From: Caldicoprobacter guelmensis
GTDB lineage: Bacteria; Bacillota; Clostridia; Caldicoprobacterales; Caldicoprobacteraceae
DNA: 64,000 nucleotides
Assembly (NCBI RefSeq): GCF_016908415.1
Contig: NZ_JAFBDW010000003.1
Span: forward strand, 62,001 to 126,000
Direction: 5' to 3'
Under the pieces are notes generated by a model that saw only the letters and a list, made by a program, of their open reading frames with translations, did no database searches and was not told the origin of the DNA. The translations under genes and the position numbers were made by a program. This document shows, piece by piece, positions 53,101 through 61,888 of the stretch. Numbering within the stretch: the first letter of the stretch is position 1; each line of letters starts with the position of its first letter.

Positions 53101-53367
53101 TCACTTTCTATCTTTTGCAATAAACAAGTTTTTAACCCCTTCAACAGTGCTCTTTGTCCCTGAATACAATCCAGATGCCGCCAGGCCAAGAGCAAGTCCT
53201 ACAAGTATTCCCTTTTTGATATCATCGGGCGAGAGGTATACCACTCCAATGGCTATCCCGAGCAATACCGACACAAGGGCAGCAAACTTGGATGGAAGCC
53301 CGATTTGCTTTAAAAGCTCCACTATGCCCACGATAAGCGGAATAATCGCAATATCATATATCGTCAT
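53101..53367 (-). CDS. Small holin-like membrane protein
   Basis: 88 residues with two or three membrane segments (IPLIVGIVELLKQIGL, FAALVSVLLGIAIGVVYL, ILVGLALGLAASGLY) and a basic C-terminus, resembling phage-holin-like proteins of Firmicutes. No phage genes are nearby, so it may be a domesticated holin. ATG 53367 behind AGGAGGGGG. Confidence 0.65.
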   Translation of the reverse strand: MTIYDIAIIPLIVGIVELLKQIGLPSKFAALVSVLLGIAIGVVYLSPDDIKKGILVGLALGLAASGLYSGTKSTVEGVKNLFIAKDRK

Positions 53368-53515
53368 TAAACCCCCTCCTAAAACATCATTAATTTTTTA
53401 ACAGACTTCAAAAAATACGAGCCATACTCAAAATCCACCATTATCTTTTGCTGAAGTTAATACCTTAATCAAATCTATCAATATTATCAATATGCATGGA
53501 AGAGAAAAATAATCA

Positions 53516-53545
53516 CAAAAAAACCAGGGAGCACATCCCTGGTTT
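53516..53545 (-). terminator. Terminator of polX
   Basis: AAACCAGGGA/TCCCTGGTTT 10-bp stem with a 5-nt loop, continuing into TTTTTTTGTG on the minus strand. Confidence 0.9.
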
Positions 53546-53553
53546 TCCCCATA

Positions 53554-55266
53554 TTACGTATTTCTCAAAAAATCTAAAACCTGTTGTATCTCATATGTGT
53601 TTATGACATCCTTGGCCTCAAGCCAGCCCTTTCTGGCAATCCCAATACCGTACTTCACGTCTTCAAGCCCTTCTATGCTATGGGCATCGGGGCATATGGC
53701 AAACTTTACCCCTCTTTCTTTTGCATGTTTTATGTACCGCCAATCAAGGTCTAGCCTGTAGGGACTGGAATTTATCTCAATAACCTTGCCATGTTCCCTG
53801 GCAGCTTCAATGACCTCATACACATCTATTTCATAGCCATCCCTTGAAAGCAGAAGCCTGCCGGTTAAGTGCCCTACAATGTGTACATGGTCGTTTTCAA
53901 TGGCTTTTACTACCCTCCTCGTCATCTCTTCCCTGCCCATCTTGAAATGTGAATGGATGGACGCTATCACCAAATCAAACTTCTCCAAGACGTCATCGCC
54001 GTAATCAAGGGAACCGTCAGGCAGTATATCCACCTCTATGCCTTTTAGTATAACTATATCATCGTATTCTCTGTTTAAAGCCTCTATCTCTTCCCATTGC
54101 TCCAAAAGCCTTTCCTCGCTGAGCCCGGCGGCATAAAAGGCCGACTTGCTGTGGTCGGTAATGGCTATGTAACTGTACCCCAGCTCCCGAGCTCTTTGTA
54201 CGATATCAGATAAGGAGTTTCGCCCATCGCTGTACGTCGTGTGCACATGGAATACGCCCTTTAAATCCTTCTCTTCCACCAGTACTGGGATCTCTCCTCT
54301 TTCGGCCGCTTCAATCTCGCCGGCATTTTCTCTGAGCTCAGGCGGGATATAACACAGATTGAGCTTTTCAAAGATTTCCTCTTCGGAAGCGCACCTTATT
54401 AAAACATCGCCCTTGAAAAGCCCGTACTCGTTCATCTTTATGCCCATGGCCTTTGCCCTGTGCCTCATGGCAGTGTTGTGTTCTTTGCTTCCGGTAAAAT
54501 GATGCAGAGCATAAGGAAATTCCTCATCTTTCACTACCCTCAGGTCGGCATTGATACCCGAATTCAAAACGACACTGGTTTTGGTATCGCCTTTGGCCAC
54601 CACGTCTTTGACGCCCTGGTAATTCACAAAGCACTCCATAAGCTTTTCCGGCTGAGCGGAGGTGGCCAGTATGTCTATGTCCTTTACGATTTCCTTCTTG
54701 CGCCGTATGCTGCCTGCAATCTCACACCTTATAACTAGGCCTGTACTCTCCAAATATTCTTTAAGCCTTACCGCTTCCTCGTAAGCCTCAAAATATAGAT
54801 GATGGCCGCTGAACTGCTTTATGAACTGGATGCCTTCAAGGACTTTCTTTTGCGTCTTTTCGCCAAAGCCTGGGAGGCTCAATAGCCTGTTTTCGATACA
54901 GGCATACTCAAGTTCCCCTATAGTAGTAATGCCCAGCTTGTCGTACAATGTCTTTATCTTCTTAGGCCCCAGCCCGGGAATTTTGAGCATCTCCACAAGG
55001 CCGAGAGGCACAGACTGCTTCAATTCCTCATAGTACTTGAGCTTTCCCGTGGTTACAAGCTCGGTAATCTTTTTTTCAAGGGCCTCCCCAATGCCTTTTA
55101 CATCCTTAAGACGCCCTTCTTTTACCATCGCCTCCAAATCTTCGTCAAGGACCTCAATAATACGCGCCGCATTGTAGTAGGCCCTCGATTTAAAGGGGTT
55201 TTCTCCTTTAAGCTCAAGTAGTAACCCAATCTCATTCAATATATCCGCCACTGTCTTTTTATCCAT
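53554..55266 (-). CDS. polX: DNA polymerase/3'-5' exonuclease PolX
   Basis: 570 residues, full length. HhH DNA-binding N-terminus (KIPGLGPKKIKTLYDKLG, LLSLPGFGEKTQKKVL), polymerase-beta palm (EIAGSIRRKKEIVKDIDILATS with the Asp pair) and a C-terminal PHP exonuclease domain (KGVFHVHTTYSDGRNSL, ITDHSKSA, EINSSPYRLDLD, CPDAHSIEGL). Acts in gap-filling repair. ATG 55266 follows AAGGAGATAATC. Confidence 0.95.
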   Translation of the reverse strand: MDKKTVADILNEIGLLLELKGENPFKSRAYYNAARIIEVLDEDLEAMVKEGRLKDVKGIGEALEKKITELVTTGKLKYYEELKQSVPLGLVEMLKIPGLGPKKIKTLYDKLGITTIGELEYACIENRLLSLPGFGEKTQKKVLEGIQFIKQFSGHHLYFEAYEEAVRLKEYLESTGLVIRCEIAGSIRRKKEIVKDIDILATSAQPEKLMECFVNYQGVKDVVAKGDTKTSVVLNSGINADLRVVKDEEFPYALHHFTGSKEHNTAMRHRAKAMGIKMNEYGLFKGDVLIRCASEEEIFEKLNLCYIPPELRENAGEIEAAERGEIPVLVEEKDLKGVFHVHTTYSDGRNSLSDIVQRARELGYSYIAITDHSKSAFYAAGLSEERLLEQWEEIEALNREYDDIVILKGIEVDILPDGSLDYGDDVLEKFDLVIASIHSHFKMGREEMTRRVVKAIENDHVHIVGHLTGRLLLSRDGYEIDVYEVIEAAREHGKVIEINSSPYRLDLDWRYIKHAKERGVKFAICPDAHSIEGLEDVKYGIGIARKGWLEAKDVINTYEIQQVLDFLRNT

Positions 55267-55479
55267 AAAGATTATCTCCTTATGATGTATTGTGTATGCT
55301 CTCGAAAAGTCTCAAAGCTTTGTTTTGGCTTGTTTGCAGATTCGGTTTTTAGACCTCTTAGATCTCCATTTAAAATTGCACTTTTTCTATATGAAAATTA
55401 TACCACAACCTTGGTGTTTATCTTATAATATAAGTTCTCTTCATAAATAATTTAGTTGATAAACCTATAGAGCATCCCT

Positions 55480-56205
55480 CTACAAATTAAGTATCTCATT
55501 TATTTGAGGCAAATCCCACACAGTAATTATGCCCATAAGCTTGTCCTGAATATTACCGCTGTCGGTAATGAGCACGGCTTCCAGCTTGGTGCCTTTACGC
55601 TGAGCATGGTGAAAAATCTCGAGGACATCGAATAATGTGGCCTGCGAACTTACAAAACGATAGTTATCACAGTTGGCCTCATAGCAAGCCACATCCCTTA
55701 TGAGGTAATCTCCCGGATTCAATATATTTTTATCCATGCATTCGCCCATCCACATTGTTATGGTATATGTGGTCAAGAGAAAGACAAACTCGCCGTCCCT
55801 CGTATATATAGGTATCTGAGAGTACTTTTTCCTGTACATGTTTATCATCGCGTTTCTAACGCTATCATCATCATACATCGTAAACACTTTTCTTTGGAAA
55901 GTGGGTATCACTTTGGGAGGCGATAATAGGTACTGGGCTATAAATTCAATGCTTTGCACCACCTCATCTATAGGAACGGCTATGGGCTGTTCTGTGGTCT
56001 GATGCACTATGGCATTTCTAAGCTGGGCAAACTCCCTCAAATCGTCTTTGTACTTATCCACCACATTGTTGAATTTGGATGCTCTACTTACAAGTTCCAC
56101 AAATGAAACCCCTGGTTTGCTGTTTGTCTCCTTCCTCAAAAAGTTCTCGATCCTGTTGAAGGCATTCAAAAACCTTTCGGCATTTTCCAGGCTGTACACC
56201 TCCAC
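55480..56205 (-). CDS. CBS-domain protein with N-terminal helical domain
   Basis: 241 residues. The N-terminal helical part contains FAQLRNAIVHQT (a motif seen in HEPN-like and RiboL-PSP-like helical domains). It is followed by a CBS pair (about 110-240: YRKKYSQIPIYTRDGEFVFLLTTYTITMWM and KLEAVLITDSGNIQDKLMGIITVWDLPQI). A nucleotide-sensing role is possible. GTG 56205 with GGGAGGGGG upstream is preferred to the longer frame to 56256. Function unknown. Confidence 0.72.
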   Translation of the reverse strand: MEVYSLENAERFLNAFNRIENFLRKETNSKPGVSFVELVSRASKFNNVVDKYKDDLREFAQLRNAIVHQTTEQPIAVPIDEVVQSIEFIAQYLLSPPKVIPTFQRKVFTMYDDDSVRNAMINMYRKKYSQIPIYTRDGEFVFLLTTYTITMWMGECMDKNILNPGDYLIRDVACYEANCDNYRFVSSQATLFDVLEIFHHAQRKGTKLEAVLITDSGNIQDKLMGIITVWDLPQINEILNL

Positions 56206-56289
56206 ACATCCCCCTCCCTTATAAACCATTCTACACCTATTCATCGATTTCTTCAAATGCGGAAAATACAGTTTTTTCTAGACAAGGCC

Positions 56290-56613
56290 CTAAAAAGGTA
56301 TTCCCAGCCTCCTAACTCCCTCAACCAACATCTGCCATTCCGCTATCGTCCTGTTAAGATAATCAACACCTGCCGGAGTGATGCGGTAATACTTCCTGGC
56401 AGGTCCACTAGGAGAGTCTTTTATATACGTCTGCGTGTATCCTTCAGCGTTAAGTCGCCGGAGTATGGCATATATTGATCCATCGTATACATCGCTGAAC
56501 TGGTCCTTAACAGCCTTCATTATTTGATAACCGTACAGTTCCTTATCCTTCAACTGATAAAGGATGCACAGCTCCAATACGCCCTTTTTAAGTTGTGTAT
56601 TGGTAAATGTCAA
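56290..56613 (-). CDS. PadR-family transcriptional regulator
   Basis: 107 residues. Winged helix: LKKGVLELCILYQLKDKELYGYQIMKAV, SDVYDGSIYAILRRLNAEGY, GPARKYYRITPAGVDYL. The C-terminal dimerisation helix is short (PadR-s1 type). The start is unclear: only a TTG at 56613 is available, with no ribosome site, and the sequence upstream looks rearranged next to a TnpB remnant. The 5' end may be altered or leaderless. Target genes not evident. Confidence 0.85.
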   Translation of the reverse strand: MTFTNTQLKKGVLELCILYQLKDKELYGYQIMKAVKDQFSDVYDGSIYAILRRLNAEGYTQTYIKDSPSGPARKYYRITPAGVDYLNRTIAEWQMLVEGVRRLGIPF

Positions 56614-56732
56614 ACAAATAGCAGCTGAAAATTTACATAGAAAACGATATAGACATCTAGGAGCGATACAGAAAAGATGTACCTTAAAACATACAACAAT
56701 GACGTGGCTAGACTTTTCATATGTAAAAACAC

Positions 56733-56790
56733 AAAAAGAGGACAGCCCCCTATCAAAGCCTTATAGGCTCCTCGGGCTACCCCTCTTTTT
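56733..56790. repeat. Large imperfect inverted repeat/structured hairpin
   Basis: AAAAAGAGG (56733-56741) pairs with CCTCTTTTT (56782-56790). Inside, AGCCC pairs with GGGCT, and an AGCCT/AGGCT hairpin sits at the centre. T-runs on both strands make it a possible bidirectional terminator; it could also be an end structure of the neighbouring mobile remnant. Confidence 0.5.
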
Positions 56791-56856
56791 AAATGCTTGG
56801 CATTTACTAAATATAGCTTTCCTGAGCACAACCTTCTTAATCCTGTTTTGAACCTC

Positions 56857-56991
56857 TCACGACCAAATCCGCGAGACTCCTGCTCTATTGACCTCGCAAC
56901 CTACTATCTCCACAGGCGTAACTTCGGGTAGTTCCTACCCTACTGCGTCCTTACTCTCGACTGAAGTCACGAGTGTGCGGACGCTTCCACA
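56857..56991 (-). pseudogene. TnpB C-terminal fragment (IS200/IS605 remnant)
   Basis: On the minus strand codons from 56991 to the TGA at 56857 read CGSVRTLVTSVESKDAVG, an in-frame TAG (56935-56937), then ELPEVTPVEIVGCEV...RIWS. The EVTPVEI tail followed by a few residues is characteristic of one TnpB subgroup. The nucleotide stretch also contains a CTCG..GACT/AGTC..GAG hairpin, as in the omega-RNA region, which in these elements overlaps the end of tnpB. The catalytic RuvC part and TnpA are absent. Confidence 0.65.
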
Positions 56992-57090
56992 TCAACATTT
57001 CTATACCGTCTTCCTCGCAAAAAATTGAATGAGATTACTTTCCCTCGTACTCCCTCCATATTCCTAATACAACCAGCCTGTGCACCATTT

Positions 57091-57525
57091 TCATGCCAGG
57101 CTTATCTTTACCGGTGTACCGTTGGACAGGGTGTCGCTCACCGGGCATCTATCTTCTACGGCGTCAAGCCATTTAGACAGCGTTTCGGCATCGGCGTCGG
57201 TATCCACCTTTAAATTCACCCTGATCTCCTTGTACCCCGCCCTGTCAGCGGTAGACTTGCCCATAAACCTTGCGGGATTCAAATCTCCCTCAAGGTCGAT
57301 CTCCAAGCCCCTTATTTCGAAGCCCATCTCTTTTGCCACCACATGGGCTACCACATTGATGCACCCAGCCAGAGCGGCCAGCAGATACTCCACCGGGTTG
57401 GCCCCTGCATTGGTCCCGCCCAAGCTCTCAGGCTCATCGATGACAATCTTAAATCCCCTTGTCTCCACCACCGTCTTGGTGGGGTTTTCACTGTAGGCTT
57501 TTGCTTTAAATTTCAAATCCGGCAT
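57091..57525 (-). CDS. OsmC-family peroxiredoxin-like protein
   Basis: 144 residues. OsmC/Ohr fold with two redox cysteines, in LAALAGCINVVAHVVA and VEDRCPVSDTLSNG. Reduces organic hydroperoxides in characterised relatives; this YhfA-like subgroup is less well defined. ATG 57525 is supported by TTAGGAGATG; the open frame to 57621 lacks similarity. Confidence 0.88.
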   Translation of the reverse strand: MPDLKFKAKAYSENPTKTVVETRGFKIVIDEPESLGGTNAGANPVEYLLAALAGCINVVAHVVAKEMGFEIRGLEIDLEGDLNPARFMGKSTADRAGYKEIRVNLKVDTDADAETLSKWLDAVEDRCPVSDTLSNGTPVKISLA

Positions 57526-57681
57526 ATCATCATCTCCTAACAAAGTATTTTCTACTCCCTTGTGGTTGACTAACCCACCAAAGGAAGCAATGGTTACAAG
57601 AAACCCATTTACCATCATCAAAGCAAAAATTCTTATTTATTATGTTTACCCCTTTAGAAGACATTTAAAACACAAAAATAT

Positions 57682-57720
57682 TTTACATAGATTTAACACA
57701 GGCTTGTCTCCAACTTTACA
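57682..57720 (+). promoter_or_regulatory. Pho box: 11-bp-spaced hexamer repeats
   Basis: TTTACA (57682), TTAACA (57693), TTGTCT (57704) and TTTACA (57715) follow at exactly 11-bp intervals, matching the TT(A/C/T)ACA direct-repeat box bound by PhoP/PhoB in Firmicutes. A TATACT (57730-57735) -10 candidate follows, then pstS 46 bp on. Confidence 0.75.
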
Positions 57721-57780
57721 TTGCCATTTTATACTGTTTAATGAAATCAAATAAATTCATGTTAGAAAGGAGAATACGTT

Positions 57781-58680
57781 ATGAAAAAAACAATAACACT
57801 ATTCATATGCGCAATATTCATGTTGACCCTTTTTGCAGGGTGTGGATCTAAGGATAACAACTCCGGAAGCAGCAAAGATGGTAGCCAATTTGACACCTCA
57901 CGAGAAATTAACGTAATTTCTCGCGAAGAGGGATCGGGCACAAGAGGCGCTTTCGTAGAGCTGTTTGGCATTCTGCAGAAAGACAGCAGCGGAAATAAGA
58001 TTGATTACACCACCGAAGAAGCACGTATAGCGAACAATACATCGGTAATGATGACGTCTGTCGCAGGAGACAAATACTCCATAGGATATATATCCTTGGG
58101 CTCTTTAAACGATACCGTAAAGGCTCTTAAAATTGACGGTGTTGAGCCCACGGTAGAAAATGTAAAGAGCGGCCAATATAAGGTTGCCCGTCCGTTTATC
58201 ATTGTCACAAAAGGCGATATAAGCGACATCACAAAAGACTTCATCGATTTTATCTTGAGCAGCGACGGTCAAAAAGTGGTTGAAGAAAATGGGTATATAC
58301 CGGTATCTAACAAACCTTCTTACAGCGGAAACAAACCCACAGGAAAAGTAGTAGTGGCGGGGTCTTCATCGGTATCCCCTCTTATGGAAAAGCTTAAAGA
58401 GGCCTACCTTGCAGTCAACCCCAACGCACAAATCGAGATTCAGACCAACGATTCGACCGCCGGCATCAACGCCGCCATAGAGGGCATATGCGACATAGGC
58501 ATGTCTTCCAGAGAATTGAAAGAGAGCGAACTCAATGCCGGTTTGACCCCCATTACCATTGCCATGGACGGCCTTGTGGTAATCGTCAACAAAGAAAATC
58601 CGGTGGAAAACCTAACGAGTAAGCAGGTCAGGGCTATTTTCACGGGCGAAATAACGCAATGGTCCGAGGTTATGGAATAA
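57781..58680 (+). CDS. pstS: Phosphate-binding lipoprotein PstS, circularly permuted
   Basis: 299 residues. Lipoprotein signal with lipobox LFAGC at Cys21. The mature order is reversed relative to classical PstS. It starts with INVISREEGSGTRGAFVELF...IGYISLGSLNDTVKAL...FIDFILSSDGQKVVEENGYIPVS (usually the C-terminal half). It ends with KVVVAGSSSVSPLMEKLKEAYL...DIGMSSRELK...FTGEITQWSEVME (usually the N-terminal half). All binding segments are present, so a functional high-affinity phosphate receptor is likely. ATG 57781 with AAAGGAG. First gene of the pst operon. Confidence 0.92.
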   Translation: MKKTITLFICAIFMLTLFAGCGSKDNNSGSSKDGSQFDTSREINVISREEGSGTRGAFVELFGILQKDSSGNKIDYTTEEARIANNTSVMMTSVAGDKYSIGYISLGSLNDTVKALKIDGVEPTVENVKSGQYKVARPFIIVTKGDISDITKDFIDFILSSDGQKVVEENGYIPVSNKPSYSGNKPTGKVVVAGSSSVSPLMEKLKEAYLAVNPNAQIEIQTNDSTAGINAAIEGICDIGMSSRELKESELNAGLTPITIAMDGLVVIVNKENPVENLTSKQVRAIFTGEITQWSEVME

Positions 58681-58767
58681 ATCCCTACAGATAAACCCTT
58701 CCAACAAAAAATTTTTTCGACAAAATCCATCCAGTCATTTTAATTTAAAGAAGATGGTGATACAACG

Positions 58768-59619
58768 ATGAAACATTTCAGAGAAAAAATAATGCAAACG
58801 GTGTTTTTGCTGGCCGCCTGCACTTCTATCTTTGCGGTGGCCTTGATCTGTTTATTTTTGTTTGTTAACGGGATACCGGCTATGGCTGAAATCGGAGTAC
58901 TGCATTTTCTCCTAGGAAAAAAATGGAAGCCATCCAGCGGCATTTACGGCATCTTTCCAATGATACTGGGGAGCATCTATGTAACAGCAGGCGCCATAGC
59001 AACAGGCGTTCCCATCGGCATACTAACAGCTGTATATATGGCCAAATTCTGCCCTAAGTATATATACCGTTTCTTAAAGCCCGCAGTCGACCTATTAGCC
59101 GGTATACCATCAGTGGTGTACGGCTTTTTCGGGCTTGTGGTGCTGGTACCACTGGTGCGGGATACCTTTGGTGGCAACGGCAGCAGCATACTGACAGCTT
59201 CCATCTTGCTGGGCATCATGATACTACCCACTGTTATAAGCGTAAGCGAGTCGGCCATACGCGCCGTCCCCGAGAGTTACTATCAGGGCGGCCTTGCTCT
59301 TGGTGCAACTCATGAGCAAAGCGTGTTCTTCATCACCCTGCCTGCCGCTTCCTCGGGTATCATGGCAGGGGTGGTACTGGCCATTGGTCGAGCAATCGGC
59401 GAAACCATGGCGGTCATAATGGTGGCCGGCAATCAGGCCAGGATGCCAGCCGGTCTGCTTAAGGGCATCAGGACATTAACCGCCAACATCGTCATTGAGA
59501 TGGGCTACGCAGCTGAACTGCACAGAGGCGCGCTTATCGCCACCGGAGTGGTACTGTTCGTATTCATACTCATCATCAATCTCTCATTCTCCTTGCTTAT
59601 AAGGAGGGCAAACAGATGA
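58768..59619 (+). CDS. pstC: Phosphate ABC transporter permease PstC
   Basis: 283 residues, six membrane helices. KWKPSSGIYGIFPMILGS, LAGIPSVVYGFFGL, the EAA-like loop YYQGGLALGATHEQSVFFITLPAASSGI and GRAIGETMAVIMVAGN are PstC hallmarks. Overlaps pstA by 4 bp (ATGA). Confidence 0.95.
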   Translation: MKHFREKIMQTVFLLAACTSIFAVALICLFLFVNGIPAMAEIGVLHFLLGKKWKPSSGIYGIFPMILGSIYVTAGAIATGVPIGILTAVYMAKFCPKYIYRFLKPAVDLLAGIPSVVYGFFGLVVLVPLVRDTFGGNGSSILTASILLGIMILPTVISVSESAIRAVPESYYQGGLALGATHEQSVFFITLPAASSGIMAGVVLAIGRAIGETMAVIMVAGNQARMPAGLLKGIRTLTANIVIEMGYAAELHRGALIATGVVLFVFILIINLSFSLLIRRANR

Positions 59620-60482
59620 TTAAAACAAAGGTGCAGAGTATACATCACAGGCTAAAGATGTACAGAAGGTCTCCTATTTCCCTTGTGCTTTTGTTACTGG
59701 TGGTATTATCCACTACCATTACCGTAACTATTCTGCTGTTTATCATCGGATACATCCTCGTTAAAGGGATTCCAAATATAACGGCTGACCTGTTTGCATG
59801 GGAATATACCTCCCAGAATGTGTCTCTTACCCCCGCCGTCATAAACACCCTTATTATCGTGATAGTGGCCCTCCTCACGGCTGTACCCCTGGGCATATTT
59901 TCAGCCGTTTATCTGGTGGAATACGCAAGGCACGGGAACAAGCTGATCGAGATAATAAGGCTGACCACCGAAACGCTGGCCGGCATCCCCTCCATTATCT
60001 ACGGGTTATTCGGGCTGCTGTTCTTTGTTACAGCCCTTGGCTGGGGATTTTCCCTTTTGGCCGGGGCCTTCACCCTTACCATAATGATACTGCCTGTCAT
60101 CATGCGCACCACAGAAGAAGCGTTAAAGGCCGTGCCCAATTCCTACCGCGAAGGAAGCTTTGCCCTGGGTGCAGGCAAGCTGCGCACGGTATTTAGAATT
60201 GTGCTGCCCAGCGCTATGCCTGGCATATTATCAGGTATCATTCTGGGCGTAGGAAGGATAGTCGGAGAAACAGCAGCACTTCTTTACACCGCCGGAACAG
60301 TAGCTGAAATTCCCAAAAATCTACTGTCATCCGGCCGCACCTTATCGGTGCATATGTATGTCCTTGCAAGCGAAGGGCTGTATATAAATCAGGCATACGC
60401 CACAGCAGTTGTACTGCTGGTCGTTGTAATGATAATAAACTGGATTTCAAATATGATGGCAAAAAAAATCACGAAAGGGTAA
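59616..60482 (+). CDS. pstA: Phosphate ABC transporter permease PstA
   Basis: 288 residues, six helices. TAVPLGIFSAVYLVEYA, LAGIPSIIYGLFGLLFF, SYREGSFALGAGKLRTVFRIVLPSAMPGI (EAA loop) and GRIVGETAALLYTAGT. Forms the membrane channel with PstC. Six bases before pstB. Confidence 0.95.
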   Translation: MIKTKVQSIHHRLKMYRRSPISLVLLLLVVLSTTITVTILLFIIGYILVKGIPNITADLFAWEYTSQNVSLTPAVINTLIIVIVALLTAVPLGIFSAVYLVEYARHGNKLIEIIRLTTETLAGIPSIIYGLFGLLFFVTALGWGFSLLAGAFTLTIMILPVIMRTTEEALKAVPNSYREGSFALGAGKLRTVFRIVLPSAMPGILSGIILGVGRIVGETAALLYTAGTVAEIPKNLLSSGRTLSVHMYVLASEGLYINQAYATAVVLLVVVMIINWISNMMAKKITKG

Positions 60483-60488
60483 TGGGAT

Positions 60489-61235
60489 ATGGTAAAAGTG
60501 ACAATCAAGGATCTAAACCTTTATTATGGAGAACTTCACACTTTAAAGAACATCAATTTGGATATAGAAGCCAATAAGATTACTGCCCTCATTGGGCCAT
60601 CGGGTTGCGGTAAATCAACCTTACTCAGATGTCTCAATCGCATGAACGACCTAATAGAAAACTGCAAAATAACGGGTAAAATACTGCTTGACGGGCAGGA
60701 TATATACGATATCGACGTAAGCCTGCTGCGCAAAAGGGTGGGCATGGTATTTCAAAAGCCCAACCCCTTCCCCATGAGCGTTTATGACAATGTCGCATTT
60801 GGACCGCGCACCCATGGAATACGCTCTAAGGTAAAGCTGGATGAAATCGTTGAAAAATCTTTGAGGGCAGCCGCCATATGGGACGAACTAAAGGACAGGC
60901 TCAAAAAAAGCGCTCTGGAGCTGTCGGGAGGGCAACAGCAGCGGCTGTGCATCGCAAGGGCCTTAGCAGTAGAGCCCGAGGTCCTGCTCATGGATGAGCC
61001 CACATCGGCCCTTGACCCCATATCGACATCAAAGATAGAAGACCTTGTGATTGAGCTTAAGAAGAATTATACTATAATCATAGTCACCCACAATATGCAG
61101 CAAGCTGCCCGCATCTCAGACAAAACCATATTCATGCTAAACGGCGAAGTAATAGAGTACGACGATACTGAAAAGCTGTTCTTCATGCCACAGGATAAGC
61201 GCACCGAAGACTATATAACTGGGAGGTTTGGATAA
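60489..61235 (+). CDS. pstB: Phosphate ABC transporter ATPase PstB
   Basis: 248 residues. Walker A GPSGCGKSTLLR, PstB-typical FQKPNPFPMSVYDNVAFGPR, signature LSGGQQQRLCIARALA, Walker B VLLMDEPTSALDP, and the switch His in IIVTHNM. The stop shares its last base with the phoU start. Confidence 0.97.
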   Translation: MVKVTIKDLNLYYGELHTLKNINLDIEANKITALIGPSGCGKSTLLRCLNRMNDLIENCKITGKILLDGQDIYDIDVSLLRKRVGMVFQKPNPFPMSVYDNVAFGPRTHGIRSKVKLDEIVEKSLRAAAIWDELKDRLKKSALELSGGQQQRLCIARALAVEPEVLLMDEPTSALDPISTSKIEDLVIELKKNYTIIIVTHNMQQAARISDKTIFMLNGEVIEYDDTEKLFFMPQDKRTEDYITGRFG

Positions 61236-61888
61236 TGAGGAGAAACTTTGATGAGCAGCTTGAGCTGCTCAACCAGCAACTGATAGAGATGGGGGCTTTA
61301 TGCGAAGCGGCAATATCAAAGGCCGCTAAAGCCTTGATAGACCATGACGATTCTTTGGCCCGTGAAGTCCTACGCATAGATACTGAGATCGATCAAAAAG
61401 AGAAGGACATAGAAAGCATGTGCTTCAAGCTCCTGCTCCATCAGCACCCCGTAGCCAGGGATTTGAGGCAGATCTCGGCAGCCCTTAAGATGATCACCGA
61501 CATGGAGCGCATAGGGGACCAGGCAGCCGATATCTCCGAGATAATCCTGCTGGGCAATGTGCACACCCTGGACAATGCAGTGCACATAGGAGAGATGGCT
61601 AAGGCTACCATCAAAATGGTAACCGACAGCATAGACGCTTACGTTAGGAGAGACTTGGAACTTGCCAGGTCGGTAATCGATTACGATGATGTGGTGGATG
61701 ACCTATTTAATCAGGTAAAAAAGGAAATCATAGATATGATAGGAAATGACAAGAAAAACGGCGAGTACGCGGTTGATTTGCTCATGATCGCCAAGTACTT
61801 CGAGAGGATAGGCGACCACGCCACCAACATTGCCGAATGGGTGGAATACTCCATAACAGGGGTCCATAAAGGTGGAGAGAGGATATGA
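61235..61888 (+). CDS. phoU: Phosphate transport regulator PhoU
   Basis: 217 residues, two repeated three-helix domains. RDLRQISAALKMITDMERIGDQAADISEI and DLLMIAKYFERIGDHATNIAEW carry the metal-binding E/DxxxD-type motifs. Couples Pst transport to PhoR signalling and restrains phosphate uptake. The TGA overlaps the next ATG (ATGA). Confidence 0.95.
   Translation: MRRNFDEQLELLNQQLIEMGALCEAAISKAAKALIDHDDSLAREVLRIDTEIDQKEKDIESMCFKLLLHQHPVARDLRQISAALKMITDMERIGDQAADISEIILLGNVHTLDNAVHIGEMAKATIKMVTDSIDAYVRRDLELARSVIDYDDVVDDLFNQVKKEIIDMIGNDKKNGEYAVDLLMIAKYFERIGDHATNIAEWVEYSITGVHKGGERI

Noticed and set aside
56610..56831. 73-residue ORF upstream of padR
   Set aside because: Spans the structured inverted repeat, lacks a ribosome site and has no protein-like composition.
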